Assembly (NCBI RefSeq): GCF_014646895.1
Contig: NZ_BMOD01000013.1
Coordinates: 66,784-130,783 of the forward strand
From: Deinococcus roseus
Lineage (GTDB): Bacteria; Deinococcota; Deinococci; Deinococcales; Deinococcaceae
DNA length: 64,000 bases
Direction of reading: 5' to 3'
A program made the translations under genes and the position numbers. The notes under the pieces were generated by a model. That model saw only the letters and a program-made list of their open reading frames with translations. It was not told the DNA's origin and made no database searches. Below, piece by piece: positions 26,819 through 35,252 of the stretch; the stretch's first letter is position 1; each line of letters starts with the position of its first letter.

Positions 26819-26945
26819 CACTCTTGCATGCAAGAAATGAAAGAAGATGCATTGATGGATCAGGGCTTCATATGGATTATTATCGTTTGAATTGGAAATT
26901 TCCCAGAGACCAAGCAACGTCCCTGTGAGCCGTTTTGAAATTTTA

Positions 26946-26959
26946 TGCAAGAAATTGCA
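26946..26959. promoter_or_regulatory. TGCAA-type operator candidate
   Basis: TGCAAGAAATTGCA, identical to the site at 24475-24488 including four upstream bases. It lies far upstream of the GH32 promoter and downstream of the lipoprotein gene at 27164. Confidence 0.55.
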
Positions 26960-27111
26960 TTGATTGGGTGTGTTTGGGCAGGGATGCACTTTTGCATCCC
27001 TGCCTTTCCCGAGGGGTGATTCTGGAGGATCAGAAAGATGAATTGTTGTTCCAGAGGGGGTTTTGACAGTAGGGTGAGCCTTTTACGACTGCGTTCAACA
27101 TTTCTTCCGCA

Positions 27112-27136
27112 GGGCGCAGCACGCTGCGCCCCTACA
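27112..27136. repeat. Dispersed palindromic repeat, copy 1
   Basis: GGGCGCAGC-AC-GCTGCGCCC has perfect 9-base arms, followed by CTACA. Related copies lie at 30316, 30412, 36610 and 36661. It is REP/MITE-like and sits just after the stop of the gene at 27164. Confidence 0.7.
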
Positions 27137-27163
27137 GTCTCGTTCAAGGTTTCTGTTTTTGGC

Positions 27164-27796
27164 TCAGCCAAAATTGCTCAGCTTCACATAATTGCTGTCC
27201 ACCAGGGCCCCCACCCTGCAGCCCACCAGGTTCGGATCCGCAATCTCCAGCGTTCCGGTCAGGCGAGCAACATTGGCCCCGCCTGAGGTCACGATGTTGT
27301 AAAGCTGCCGGTCATAGATGATCTTGATGGTTTTGGGGGCAGCAAGCGCATACGCATACACGCTGAGTTCTGGCCGCAGCACTTTGTTGGAAGCCGTCAC
27401 GGTGATGGGGTTCTCGGTGGTGCCTTTGATGGTGGCTTTCTGGGCAAAGGTGTCGGACTGGTCCCGCACCTGCACCTTGATGTCCCGCAGCGTGACGCTG
27501 AAACTGGCCGGAAGGGTCAGGCAGGAGGCGTTCACCGTGACCTTGCTGATCACAATGCCCACCTCAACGGTGTTGGGGGCAGGACTCTGGGCCACGTAAT
27601 CCCCGAAAGGTGCAGCTGTGTAATCCAGAATGTTGCCGGGTCTGGTCTGGATGGCCGTCTGGTTGATGCCCAGCGGGTTGTCCTGCAAGGTTTGCGGGGG
27701 AATGAGGGCACCTGCCAGATTGGAGCAGGACACCAGACCACCCGCGACCAGACACAACAAAGACCATTTGGGATTGAACGTTTGAATCTTGGACAT
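27164..27796 (-). CDS. Lipoprotein of unknown function between GH32 genes
   Basis: A 210-residue surface lipoprotein: the signal ends at the lipobox LVSC (C24). The mature part is beta-strand-rich and low in Lys, with alternating hydrophobic strands (NTVEVGIVISKVTVNASCLTLPASFSVTLRDIKVQVRD) and three Cys. I recognise no family. Its only neighbours are the two secreted GH32 lipoproteins, both on the same strand, and it starts 30 bases after the stop of the GH32 gene at 27827, so it is very probably co-transcribed with it. A fructan-binding or enzyme-tethering role is possible, but nothing in the sequence proves it. Confidence 0.75.
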   Translation of the reverse strand: MSKIQTFNPKWSLLCLVAGGLVSCSNLAGALIPPQTLQDNPLGINQTAIQTRPGNILDYTAAPFGDYVAQSPAPNTVEVGIVISKVTVNASCLTLPASFSVTLRDIKVQVRDQSDTFAQKATIKGTTENPITVTASNKVLRPELSVYAYALAAPKTIKIIYDRQLYNIVTSGGANVARLTGTLEIADPNLVGCRVGALVDSNYVKLSNFG

Positions 27797-27826
27797 GCAT
27801 TTCCTTTCCGTGCTTCAGGGCAGATC

Positions 27827-29875
27827 TCAGGGGTTCCAGATGGTTTTCAGTTCGTACACTTCCAGGTTCTTGACCAGCGGATCTCCGCTGCTGCTGTACA
27901 GCTCGAAACCATCGCTGCTGGGGCTGGAGAGCAGCAAATCCGTGAACACCAATTTGCCATCCTGGGCAAAGACTTCAATCGAGGAGGTGTCCAGCACCAC
28001 ACGCAGTTTCAGGGTTCCGGTGTTGCGCAAAGTGGCCACATGCACCTCTGAAAGGCCCGGATCGAAACTGGAATCCCCGGATTTCTGGTGGTCCAGAGAG
28101 AGCTTCTGGGTGATGGGGTTGTACTGCAGCACGGTTTCCTCAAAAGCAGAGGTGTGCATTTTCAGCCCGATGCTGCCGGGTCCGGTGGTGTCCACTTCCA
28201 GCAGCACTTCCAGGGTTTTGCCCCTGACCCCTGCAGCCGTGAGGTTCTGTCTCATCTGCGAGAGGGGCAAATTGGTGAACTTTAGGCTGGCGGCATGCTG
28301 GGTGGTCAGGGCCGCCACAGGTTCCTGATGCAAACGGATGCCGTCTGGTGTGGTCTTGAGGGTCAGCTTGCGGGGCAAAGTCATGGCACTGCGCCAGGGG
28401 TAGGTGGGCACCTTCTCGGCGTACTGCCAGTTGCTCATCCAGCCGATCCACACCTTGTCTCCAGTGGGGTGGTTGTCAAAGGTGGAGGCCGCGTAAAAAT
28501 CCCGTCCGAAATCCGCCCACAGCACCCGGTTGTCGTTCTCCGTAAAAGCATTGTCCGAGAACACAATCTGGTCGATGTTGATGTGGCCCCACTGTCCGGT
28601 GTGGGTGTCCACAATTTGCAGTCTGGCGGTCTTGCCTTGCAGGGCCGTGACATCAAAGGCGTTCCAGCGCAGCAGTTCCTCATTCTGTCCGGTGGCACTG
28701 CGCACCACTTTGCCATCCACAATCAAATTGAAAGCCGTTTCTCCAGGGTGGTTTCCCCCGCCAATCAGGAAGGAAATGTAAGGTTTGCCAATCACAAAAT
28801 CCGGGCTGGTGAGGGTTCCGGTGGTGCTGTCTCCGTTCAAAAAGGTGTTGACCAGTCTGCTGCCCCTGTAGCCTGTGACCACCTGTTGATCGGGCAGGGT
28901 GCCCTGGGCTGGCCCCGCACCGAAAGCATTTCCGGTGACCGTCCAGCTTCCATAGGTGCTGCCCTCAAAGTCCTGGTACAGCACCCCTCCGGGTTCATTC
29001 ACGGCAGGCAGGGGGTCAGGGGTGAAGGTGACCCCATTGAAATTCCCCAGGAAATACTGCATCCCAGAGCCACCCCACAGCGTTCCTCCGTTGATGCTCA
29101 GCAGCAAGGCCCACTTCTGGTTGGCGGTGTTGCCATCGATGGGGAGTTGCACCAGATCAGGAACCTCCCAGAGTTGACCCGGTGCTGTGCCTGCACCCAG
29201 CGGTCCAAAGTCGCTCAGGTAAGTCCAGTTTTTGAGGTTGGTGGAACCATAAATTGCGACCTTGTGGTCGGTGGCCCGTGCGAAAACCATGATCCACTTG
29301 CTGGTGGCGGCATGCCAGAAGACCTTGGGGTCGCGGGATTCGGTGCTGCCAATGTCCAGCACCGGAGCCGTGCCATAGCGGGTCCAGGTGCGCCCCTGGT
29401 CCAGCGAGTACGCCGCATACTGCGACTGGTTGTTGTTGGATTTGTTCCAGCCCGTGAAGAGTGCCACCAGTGGCGGGTTTGCAGTGGTGCCAAACCCGGA
29501 GGTGTTGTTTCTGTCATACACCACCGACCCAGAGAAAATGGCGATGTCTGGAGCTTCAGGAATGGCAATGGGCAATTCTTCCCAATGGATCAGGTCACGT
29601 GAAACCGCATGCCCCCAGCTCATGTGGCCCCATTTGATGCCCTGCGGATTGTACTGGTAAAAGAGGTGGTATTCCCCATTCAGGTAGACCATGCCGTTGG
29701 GGTCGTTCATCCAGTTGCGTTGCGGGGTGTAATGCAGCTTTGGACGCCACTGTTCGTTGTAACTGGCATTTGGCGGCTGAAATCCACCCGGTGGGGGCAC
29801 CGACACCGAAGAGCAGGCGGTGAGGGTCAGGCCAAGGGTGAGCAACAAACTTGCGGCAATGGGTTTCACAGTCAT
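27827..29875 (-). CDS. GH32 levanase/inulinase-type surface lipoprotein, paralogue
   Basis: A 682-residue enzyme. ATG 29875 is chosen for AAAGGA 6 bases before it and the lipoprotein signal it opens (LTAC, C21). It has the same layout as the gene at 24583: NWMNDPNG, ESRDPKVFW, LWEVPD, then the inserted domain (DFEGSTYGSW ... WGHINIDQIVF) and a C-terminal sandwich. The two proteins are alike over nearly their whole length, so they arose by duplication. They may split linkage preference (beta-2,6 versus beta-2,1); the sequence alone does not say. Confidence 0.92.
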   Translation of the reverse strand: MTVKPIAASLLLTLGLTLTACSSVSVPPPGGFQPPNASYNEQWRPKLHYTPQRNWMNDPNGMVYLNGEYHLFYQYNPQGIKWGHMSWGHAVSRDLIHWEELPIAIPEAPDIAIFSGSVVYDRNNTSGFGTTANPPLVALFTGWNKSNNNQSQYAAYSLDQGRTWTRYGTAPVLDIGSTESRDPKVFWHAATSKWIMVFARATDHKVAIYGSTNLKNWTYLSDFGPLGAGTAPGQLWEVPDLVQLPIDGNTANQKWALLLSINGGTLWGGSGMQYFLGNFNGVTFTPDPLPAVNEPGGVLYQDFEGSTYGSWTVTGNAFGAGPAQGTLPDQQVVTGYRGSRLVNTFLNGDSTTGTLTSPDFVIGKPYISFLIGGGNHPGETAFNLIVDGKVVRSATGQNEELLRWNAFDVTALQGKTARLQIVDTHTGQWGHINIDQIVFSDNAFTENDNRVLWADFGRDFYAASTFDNHPTGDKVWIGWMSNWQYAEKVPTYPWRSAMTLPRKLTLKTTPDGIRLHQEPVAALTTQHAASLKFTNLPLSQMRQNLTAAGVRGKTLEVLLEVDTTGPGSIGLKMHTSAFEETVLQYNPITQKLSLDHQKSGDSSFDPGLSEVHVATLRNTGTLKLRVVLDTSSIEVFAQDGKLVFTDLLLSSPSSDGFELYSSSGDPLVKNLEVYELKTIWNP

Positions 29876-30014
29876 CAGGTTTCCTTTCGTGTAAGACAGC
29901 CAGAGGATGACGAAAGAGGCACCTGTGGGCCTTTCATCCACGACCCACGGGTGGTGGCCTTTTGGATCTTGGAAGATCAGGCCAGAAATTCAGGTTGTAA
30001 GGGTGTCTGTTACG

Positions 30015-30043
30015 AGCGTACACAGTCAACGTTGTCCTGTCAA
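30015..30043 (-). promoter_or_regulatory. Promoter and operator of the second lipoprotein GH32 gene
   Basis: On the minus strand TTGACA (30038-30043), a 17-base spacer and TACGCT (30015-30020). CAACGTTG (30027-30034) within GACAACGTTGAC sits in the spacer, a LacI-like operator matching the one at the paralogue's promoter. Confidence 0.75.
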
Positions 30044-30315
30044 GCATAAAAATTCAAAATTATTCAATTGAACCGGGTTTATAAATTTGACATCCAGATA
30101 AGAATATTTTATTTCTGATACGTTCTCTCTTTGAGAAAATATCAGAAAATCCATTGAGGTTTTTATTCAGTTTTTCTGAATTTTCTTGCAAATTTATTCG
30201 AGAAGATGCAAGCAAACCAGGGTTTGAGGAGGTCTGGAATCGGGCAGAGGCGTTTGTGGTTTGATGTCCAGAGCACGGCTTCTTGTGCTGGGCGAGGCCT
30301 GAGGTTTCTTCCACT

Positions 30316-30340
30316 GGGCGAGGCGTGCCTCGCCCCTACA
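30316..30340. repeat. Dispersed palindromic repeat, copy 2
   Basis: GGGCGAGGC-GT-GCCTCGCCC with perfect arms, followed by CTACA. A half copy (GGGCGAGGCCTG) begins about 30293. Confidence 0.7.
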
Positions 30341-30411
30341 GGTGCGATTTTAGATTTCTGCACCTGATGAATCCAGCAGCTTACCTTCAACCCCTCATAG
30401 ATTTCTGCCAC

Positions 30412-30437
30412 GGGGCGAGGCATGCCTCGCCCCTACA
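30412..30437. repeat. Dispersed palindromic repeat, copy 3
   Basis: GGGGCGAGGC-AT-GCCTCGCCCC, perfect 10-base arms, followed by TACA. Same family as copy 2, differing in the two central bases. Confidence 0.7.
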
Positions 30438-30465
30438 GTCCTCGGTTCAGATTTCTGACCCTGGG

Positions 30466-30500
30466 CTCTCGGCCCTCGGCCCTCGGCCCTGCGCCCTCAG
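30466..30500. repeat. CCCTCGG heptamer array, five units
   Basis: In-register units CTCTCGG, CCCTCGG, CCCTCGG, CCCTGCG, CCCTCAG. No opposite-orientation partner is seen nearby, unlike the pairs at 35253/35469 and 49994/50196. Confidence 0.75.
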
Positions 30501-30558
30501 CATCAAAAAACCGGGATCCCCAAAACGCTGGATCCCGGCGCAGACCTCAGGTTTCAGT

Positions 30559-31017
30559 TCAAACAAAAGCCCCTGTGGGTTCTGGCACCACCACGCCTTT
30601 TTTGAAGCAGAAGTTGGCGTAGGTGCGCAGCTCTCCGGTCACCACAAAAGCGTAGGCGTTCTGGGTCCGTTCGTAAAAAGCGAAGCGTTCGATGGGTTCA
30701 CATTGCTCCGGCCTGATCTCGTGTTGTGCCAGCACCTGTAAAACGTCCTGCTGGGCGGAATTGACAAAACCTTCTGGGGCGTTGCAGACCTGCATGTAGC
30801 CCACTGGGTGTTTCACCTGGTCCAGCGGGAACACCGACAGAATCGCTTCACAGGCCCGCTGAAGCGAAATGCCGTCCAGCCTGAGGATCGGGCGGCCCCT
30901 GGCGAGGGTGGACGCTGTGAAATTGGCATCCACCACGAACAGTTCGTCTCCATGCCCCATCTCGCAGAGCAGTTTCAAAAGCTCCGGGGAAAGCAGGGGA
31001 TCGATGCCTCTGAGCAT
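30559..31017 (-). CDS. FucU/RbsD-family sugar mutarotase
   Basis: A 152-residue cytoplasmic enzyme that interconverts sugar anomers or ring forms. The N-terminal LLSPELLKLLCEMGHGDELFVVDANF (about 8-33, with the key His) and the end FAFYERTQNAYAFVVTGELRTYANFCFKKGVV are FucU/RbsD hallmarks, closer to FucU. It starts 4 bases after the permease stop and is the last gene of an FrcB/FrcC-like fructose operon. It may convert imported fructopyranose into the furanose form kinases use. That is inference: family members are characterised with fucose and ribose. Confidence 0.87.
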   Translation of the reverse strand: MLRGIDPLLSPELLKLLCEMGHGDELFVVDANFTASTLARGRPILRLDGISLQRACEAILSVFPLDQVKHPVGYMQVCNAPEGFVNSAQQDVLQVLAQHEIRPEQCEPIERFAFYERTQNAYAFVVTGELRTYANFCFKKGVVVPEPTGAFV

Positions 31018-31021
31018 GCGT

Positions 31022-32017
31022 TCAGGCTTTCTTGCGGGTGAGCTGGTCTGCAGCCACGGCCAGAATCACCAGAATGCCGGTGATCAGGATCTGGTACACC
31101 GAGGGGACGCCGGTCAGGGTGAGGCCGTTTCTGAACACACCCACGATCAGTGCGCCCAGCAGGGTTCCGAAGATCATGCCGCGCCCACCGAACAGGCTGG
31201 TTCCGCCCAGCACCACTGCGGTGATGGTGTCGAGGTTGTCGGTGGCTCCGGCGTTGGGGTCGCCCACTCCGGTGCGGGACACCAGCAAGAGGCCTGCAAC
31301 GCTGTAAATCAATCCAGCCATGGTGTACACGCCCAGCAGCACACGGTTGGTGGGAATGCCGGTCAGACGGGCAGCTTCGGGGTTGTTGCCCACAGCGTAA
31401 ATGTGGCGGCCAGGGGCGGTTTCGGTCAGGAAAATCCACACCACGATGTACAGCACAATCATCAGCACGGTGCCGTAGGTGATGGCGGTGCCCCCAATGT
31501 GAAAGGTGTTGCCAAAGAAGGTCAGGGCGGCAGGCAGTCCGGTCTGGGTCTGGGCGTTGGAGTAGATCTGGGTGATGGCAAAGGCGATGTTGTAGGTGCC
31601 CAGGGTCACGATGAAAGGCGGCAGTTTAATACGGGTCACCAGCAGCCCGTTCAAGAAGCCCACCGCTGTGGAGACCAGTGCACCCGCCATGATGGCCAGG
31701 ATGGGGTTGAGGCCAGATTCCACCGCCAGTTTGGTCATCACGATGGTTCCGAGCACCATCACCATCCCGCAGGACAGGTCAATGCCCGCGGTCAGGATGA
31801 TCAGGGTCTGGCCAATGGCCATCACCCCGACCACCATCACCTGTTGCAAAATCAGGGAGAAGTTCTGCCCGCTGAGAAAACGGTCCGACTGGGTGGCGAA
31901 GAAAGCGCTGGCAAGCAGAAGGGCCACGATGGGACCCAGCAAATTCAGGCTGTTGAGGCGTTTAAGCACGGGATTGCCCCCTGTGGTGCGGGCTTTGCTG
32001 GTGTTCTGGATGGTCAT
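31022..32017 (-). CDS. CUT2 ABC fructose/ribose-type permease (FrcC/RbsC-like)
   Basis: A 331-residue permease with eight to ten membrane segments. The TAGIDLSCGMVMVLGTIVM stretch (about 81-99), PPFIVTLGTYNIA and GRGMIFGTLLGALIVGVFRNGL mark the RbsC/FrcC family. It lies between the binding-protein gene and fucU. ATPases for it are encoded divergently at 33657 and further on at 37088. Confidence 0.9.
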   Translation of the reverse strand: MTIQNTSKARTTGGNPVLKRLNSLNLLGPIVALLLASAFFATQSDRFLSGQNFSLILQQVMVVGVMAIGQTLIILTAGIDLSCGMVMVLGTIVMTKLAVESGLNPILAIMAGALVSTAVGFLNGLLVTRIKLPPFIVTLGTYNIAFAITQIYSNAQTQTGLPAALTFFGNTFHIGGTAITYGTVLMIVLYIVVWIFLTETAPGRHIYAVGNNPEAARLTGIPTNRVLLGVYTMAGLIYSVAGLLLVSRTGVGDPNAGATDNLDTITAVVLGGTSLFGGRGMIFGTLLGALIVGVFRNGLTLTGVPSVYQILITGILVILAVAADQLTRKKA

Positions 32018-32034
32018 GGTGAAAGGCCTTTCCA

Positions 32035-32060
32035 GGGAGAAGGTTTTTTGACCTTCTCCC
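32035..32060. other. Intergenic stem-loop in the frc-like operon
   Basis: GGGAGAAGGT (32035-32044) pairs perfectly with ACCTTCTCCC (32051-32060). It lies in the 130-base gap between the binding-protein and permease genes and, with no T-run on the transcribed strand, is likely an mRNA stabiliser or partial attenuator. Confidence 0.6.
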
Positions 32061-32147
32061 CTGTGTGGATGGATGAAAGATGTCAGTCAGCGGTTTCACC
32101 TGATCCTGCTTTCCTGACGCTGCTGTGCCGTCACAATTTGAAAGGTC

Positions 32148-33119
32148 TTACTTCACACCCCAGCAGTTGTTGAGGCCGAACTTGGTGTCTTTGCTGGGCA
32201 CCCCTTTCATGCGTTTGTCGGTGATCAGGGTGACGCCCGTGTCGGTGTAGCCTGTGGTCTTTTTGCCGGTCAAGATATAGTTTACCCCGGCCTCCACGCC
32301 CAGAGAAGCCATTTTCAGGGGGTACTGCTGGGAGGTGGCAGCGATCACTCCGGCCTGCACGTTCTTCACTCCGGTGCAACCACCGTCAATGGAGACGATC
32401 ATCACTTCTTTTTCGCGGCCAATGGCTTTGAGGGCCTGATAAGCACCTGCAGCGGCGGGTTCGTTGATGGTGTACACCAGGTTGATTTCGGGGTCTTTCT
32501 GCAGGCAGTTCTCCATGGCGGTCTGGCCTTTGGCCTGGTCGCCGTAACTGTCCTGCATGCACACCACGCGGGCATCTTTGTCGTTTTTGATGCCATAGCC
32601 ATTCAGGAAGCCATTGTGACGGTCGATGCCCACGGGGTGTCCAGGGAAGAGGTCCAGGGTGGCGATCTTCACGGGTTTGTTGCCAAAAGCAGCCTTGGCG
32701 TATTGTCCGATCAACATGCCTGCTTTGTAGTTGTCGGTGGCGAACAGGGCGTCCACGGCGCTTTCAGGGTCGGTGGGGCTGTCCAGGGCAATCACCATCA
32801 CGCCCTGCTTGCGGGCTTTTTCCAGAGCGGGCACGATGGCCTGCGCGTTGTTGGGGGTGATCAGGATGGTTTTTGCTCCGGCAGCGATCATGTTTTCCAG
32901 AGCAGTCACCTGTCCGGCGTTGTCTCCGTCTGCTTTGCCTGCTCCGGTCAGCAGTTTGGCACCTTTGGCCTTGGCGGCTTTCTGTGCGCCTTCTTTCATC
33001 TTCACAAAGAAGGGGTTGGTTTCGGTTTTGGTGATCAGGCCAATGATGGGCTGGTCGGCAGCGAAGGCAACGGTGGCGGTGAGCAGCACAGACAGGGCAG
33101 ACAGACGTTTCATGTTCAT
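32148..33119 (-). CDS. CUT2 ABC fructose-binding protein (FrcB-like)
   Basis: A 323-residue periplasmic binding protein. ATG 33119 (or 33113) opens a signal peptide ending AFA. Runs such as LITKTETNPFFVKMKEGAQ, GAKTILITPNNAQAIVPALEKAR, ATDNYKAGMLIGQ, NLVYTINEPAAAGAYQALKA and SIDGGCTGVKNVQAGVIAATSQQYPL resemble what I know of Sinorhizobium FrcB, a fructose/ribose/mannose binder, more than RbsB. This fits the surrounding fructan genes. It heads the operon with the FrcC-like permease and the mutarotase. Confidence 0.88.
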   Translation of the reverse strand: MNMKRLSALSVLLTATVAFAADQPIIGLITKTETNPFFVKMKEGAQKAAKAKGAKLLTGAGKADGDNAGQVTALENMIAAGAKTILITPNNAQAIVPALEKARKQGVMVIALDSPTDPESAVDALFATDNYKAGMLIGQYAKAAFGNKPVKIATLDLFPGHPVGIDRHNGFLNGYGIKNDKDARVVCMQDSYGDQAKGQTAMENCLQKDPEINLVYTINEPAAAGAYQALKAIGREKEVMIVSIDGGCTGVKNVQAGVIAATSQQYPLKMASLGVEAGVNYILTGKKTTGYTDTGVTLITDKRMKGVPSKDTKFGLNNCWGVK

Positions 33120-33229
33120 GGTGGTTTCTCTCCTGTGGACAGACAACAGAACTGGCGGTCACACCAGGGGTATGGTGTGCAGCTCTTTTGCACGTTTTGT
33201 GGGGTGAAGTTGTTGCGGTCCTGACATGG

Positions 33230-33258
33230 ACTGTACTCGAAGTTTTCACCCAGGTCAA
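33230..33258 (-). promoter_or_regulatory. Promoter of the frcB-like operon
   Basis: On the minus strand TTGACC (33253-33258), a 17-base spacer and TACAGT (33230-33235). The big palindrome lies 28 bases upstream of the -35, a position that suits either an activator or a looping repressor. Confidence 0.75.
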
Positions 33259-33286
33259 TCGCTGCATGCATTACAAACCCTGCACA

Positions 33287-33308
33287 TTTGCAGAAATATT
33301 TCTGCAAA
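33287..33308. promoter_or_regulatory. 22-base perfect palindrome, operator candidate
   Basis: Arms TTTGCAGAAA and TTTCTGCAAA flank TA with no mismatch. It shares the TGCA(A/G)..TTGCA-like theme of 24475, 26946 and 36826 and probably binds a LacI-family regulator such as the one at 35577 (inference). Confidence 0.65.
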
Positions 33309-33656
33309 CTCTCACTGCAAGTTGCAGAAAAGTCTTTGCAATGGATGAAAAAACCACATGGAACCGCTTCCCATAGCCTGATCGAAAGGCAGACAATCAA
33401 TCAAAACAAATGCTTTACTCCACCTTCAATGTACCCGGTACAAACCGCTTGTGAAGCAAAACACCTGTTCTGCAAGCCCTTTCCTGCCCCATTTGCACCA
33501 GCAGCACATTGTGAACATTCCCACAGAAAACCAAAGTGGCTGCAATTTCAGTACAATCAGAACAAGACCCAGACGCTGCACACCCTTCTTGCATGCATTT
33601 GCATGACCCTGCTGGATGACCTTGCTGCGGTTTTGCCATAATGGTCAGGAGCCTTC

Positions 33657-35243
33657 ATGTCCACGATCCAGCCTCCCCTCTTAGAGATGCGCGCCATCAG
33701 CAAACACTTTCCAGGCGTCAAAGCCCTGCATCAGGTCAACCTGGTGCTGTACCCCGGCGAGGTGCTGGCCCTGATGGGCGAAAACGGCGCGGGCAAATCC
33801 ACCCTGATGAAAGTGCTGGTGGGGGCCTACCAGCCCAGCGAAGGCCAGATTTTCATCGATGGCAAAGCCGTGCGCATGAAAGACCCGCGCTCTGCACGGG
33901 GCATGGGCATCCATTTGATCTACCAGGAACCCAACCTGGCCCTCAACATGAAAGTCACCGAGAACATCTTCCTGGGCGCAGAAAAAACCCAGTGGGGACT
34001 CCTCAGTTTCCAGCAGATGCGCAAAATCACCCAGCAGGTGCTGGAACAGGTCGGGGCCACCTTCTCGCCAGACGCCCTGGTGGGAGATTTGTCCCGTGCA
34101 GAAGGGCAACTGGTGGAAATTGCCCGCGCCCTGGCCTTCAAACCCCGCGTGCTGGTGCTGGACGAACCCACTGCAGCGCTGAGTGAGCACGAAAGCCAGC
34201 GGCTCTTTGAAATCATCAAACACCTGCGGGGGCAGGGTCTGGGCATCGTGTACATTTCGCACCGCATGTCGGAGGTCTACAACCTGGCAGACCGGGTCAG
34301 TGTGCTCAGAAATGGCGTGCTGATCGGCACCGTGCAACGCGGACCCGAAGACCCCAACCGTTCCCCCGTGGACCCCAGGCGGGCAGGCATCAACGCCGAA
34401 AAACTGGTGCAGATGATGCTGGGACAATCCCTGCAGGAATTCCAGAAAAACCCCCAGGGCACCCCCAGAAAACCCGTTCTGGAACTCATTCAGGTCACAG
34501 ATGGCAAGAAAATCAAACCCACCTCCCTGACCCTCAGAGAAGGGGAAATAGTGGGACTGGGTGGCCTGGTGGGCTCCGGGCGCACCGAACTGGCCAGGCT
34601 GATCTGCGGGGTCTCTCCCCTCAAAAGCGGCAAAATCTGGCTGCAAGGCAACATGCTGGACCTCAAAAGCCCCAGAGACGCCATCCAGGCAGGCATGGTT
34701 TATGTCCCGGAAGACCGCGTGAACGACGGCCTGTTTGCTCGCCTGAGTGTCTCCGAAAACATCTCCATCGGGGTGCTGGAACGCCACTCCCACATGGGCC
34801 TGCTGAACTTCTCCGAGGTGGCCAGACAGGTCAAAAACACCGTCACACGCCTCAACATCAAACTCTCCAGCCTGCACACCACCGTGGAAGACCTATCTGG
34901 TGGCAACCAGCAGAAACTGCTGCTGGCCCGCTACCTGTCCCTGAACCCCAGAATCCTGCTGCTGGACGAACCCACCGCCGGAATTGATGTGGCCACCCGT
35001 GCCGAACTGTACCGCACCCTCTCCAGCCTTGCAGCATCTGGCATGACCATCCTGTTCATCTCCTCAGACAGCGCAGAACTGGTACAGATCGCAGACCGGG
35101 TGCTGGTGATGAAAGAAGGCGAACTGGTGGGAGAAATCGATCCTGCACGCGGAGAAAGCATCACCCTGGAACACATCATGGAGTTTGCTACAGGTTTGAA
35201 GGGCTTCACGCCTGAGGACTGGAAGAAGAGGCATGTGCTGTGA
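33657..35243 (+). CDS. Sugar ABC ATPase with two nucleotide-binding domains (RbsA type), copy 1
   Basis: A 528-residue cytoplasmic ATPase for a CUT2 importer. The first domain has Walker A GENGAGKST (about 42-50), a non-canonical signature (LSRAEGQ) and Walker B VLVLDEPTAAL. The second has the degenerate Walker A GLVGSGRTE, signature LSGGNQQK and ILLLDEPTAGID. This asymmetry is normal for RbsA. A stretch of about 10-15 extra residues (RGPEDPNRSPVDPRRAGIN) lies between the domains compared with copy 2. AGGAG lies 5 bases before the ATG, with a -10-like CATAAT at 33637. It is divergent from the FrcB/FrcC-like operon it presumably powers. Confidence 0.9.
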   Translation: MSTIQPPLLEMRAISKHFPGVKALHQVNLVLYPGEVLALMGENGAGKSTLMKVLVGAYQPSEGQIFIDGKAVRMKDPRSARGMGIHLIYQEPNLALNMKVTENIFLGAEKTQWGLLSFQQMRKITQQVLEQVGATFSPDALVGDLSRAEGQLVEIARALAFKPRVLVLDEPTAALSEHESQRLFEIIKHLRGQGLGIVYISHRMSEVYNLADRVSVLRNGVLIGTVQRGPEDPNRSPVDPRRAGINAEKLVQMMLGQSLQEFQKNPQGTPRKPVLELIQVTDGKKIKPTSLTLREGEIVGLGGLVGSGRTELARLICGVSPLKSGKIWLQGNMLDLKSPRDAIQAGMVYVPEDRVNDGLFARLSVSENISIGVLERHSHMGLLNFSEVARQVKNTVTRLNIKLSSLHTTVEDLSGGNQQKLLLARYLSLNPRILLLDEPTAGIDVATRAELYRTLSSLAASGMTILFISSDSAELVQIADRVLVMKEGELVGEIDPARGESITLEHIMEFATGLKGFTPEDWKKRHVL

Positions 35244-35252
35244 GGGGTAAAG

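Larger units (their letters stand above)
26623..27163. other. Regulatory gap before the first lipoprotein GH32 gene
   Basis: This 541-base gap has no gene. It holds the promoter at 26790-26818, the palindrome TTGCATGCAA (26824-26833), the operator candidate TGCAAGAAATTGCA (26946-26959) and a palindromic dispersed repeat (27112-27131). Confidence 0.6.
29876..30558. other. Long gap with promoter, AT-rich tract and repeats
   Basis: 683 bases without a supported gene. It holds the GH32 promoter (30015-30043), an AT-rich tract (30045-30200), two palindromic repeats (30316-30340, 30412-30437) and five CCCTCGG-type heptamers (30466-30500). The phrase AGATTTCTG recurs near the repeats. Confidence 0.6.
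33120..33656. other. Divergent control region between frcB-like and rbsA-like genes
   Basis: No gene is supported here. It contains the frcB-like promoter (33230-33258), a 22-base perfect palindrome (33287-33308), further TGCAA words (33316, 33322, 33337) and TTGCATGCA (33589-33597) next to the rbsA start. Confidence 0.65.

Noticed and set aside
27112..30437. Insertion-sequence ends
   Set aside because: The palindromes are not paired around a transposase gene; they behave as isolated REP/MITE-like units.
30869..32173. Long plus-strand open frame rich in Gly, His and Gln
   Set aside because: It is antisense to the FrcC-like permease and mutarotase genes; such low-complexity frames appear opposite most long genes here because of third-position G/C.
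32869..33277. Riboswitch upstream of the Frc-like operon
   Set aside because: I found no known conserved core; the palindrome at 33287 lies upstream of the promoter and so is a DNA site.
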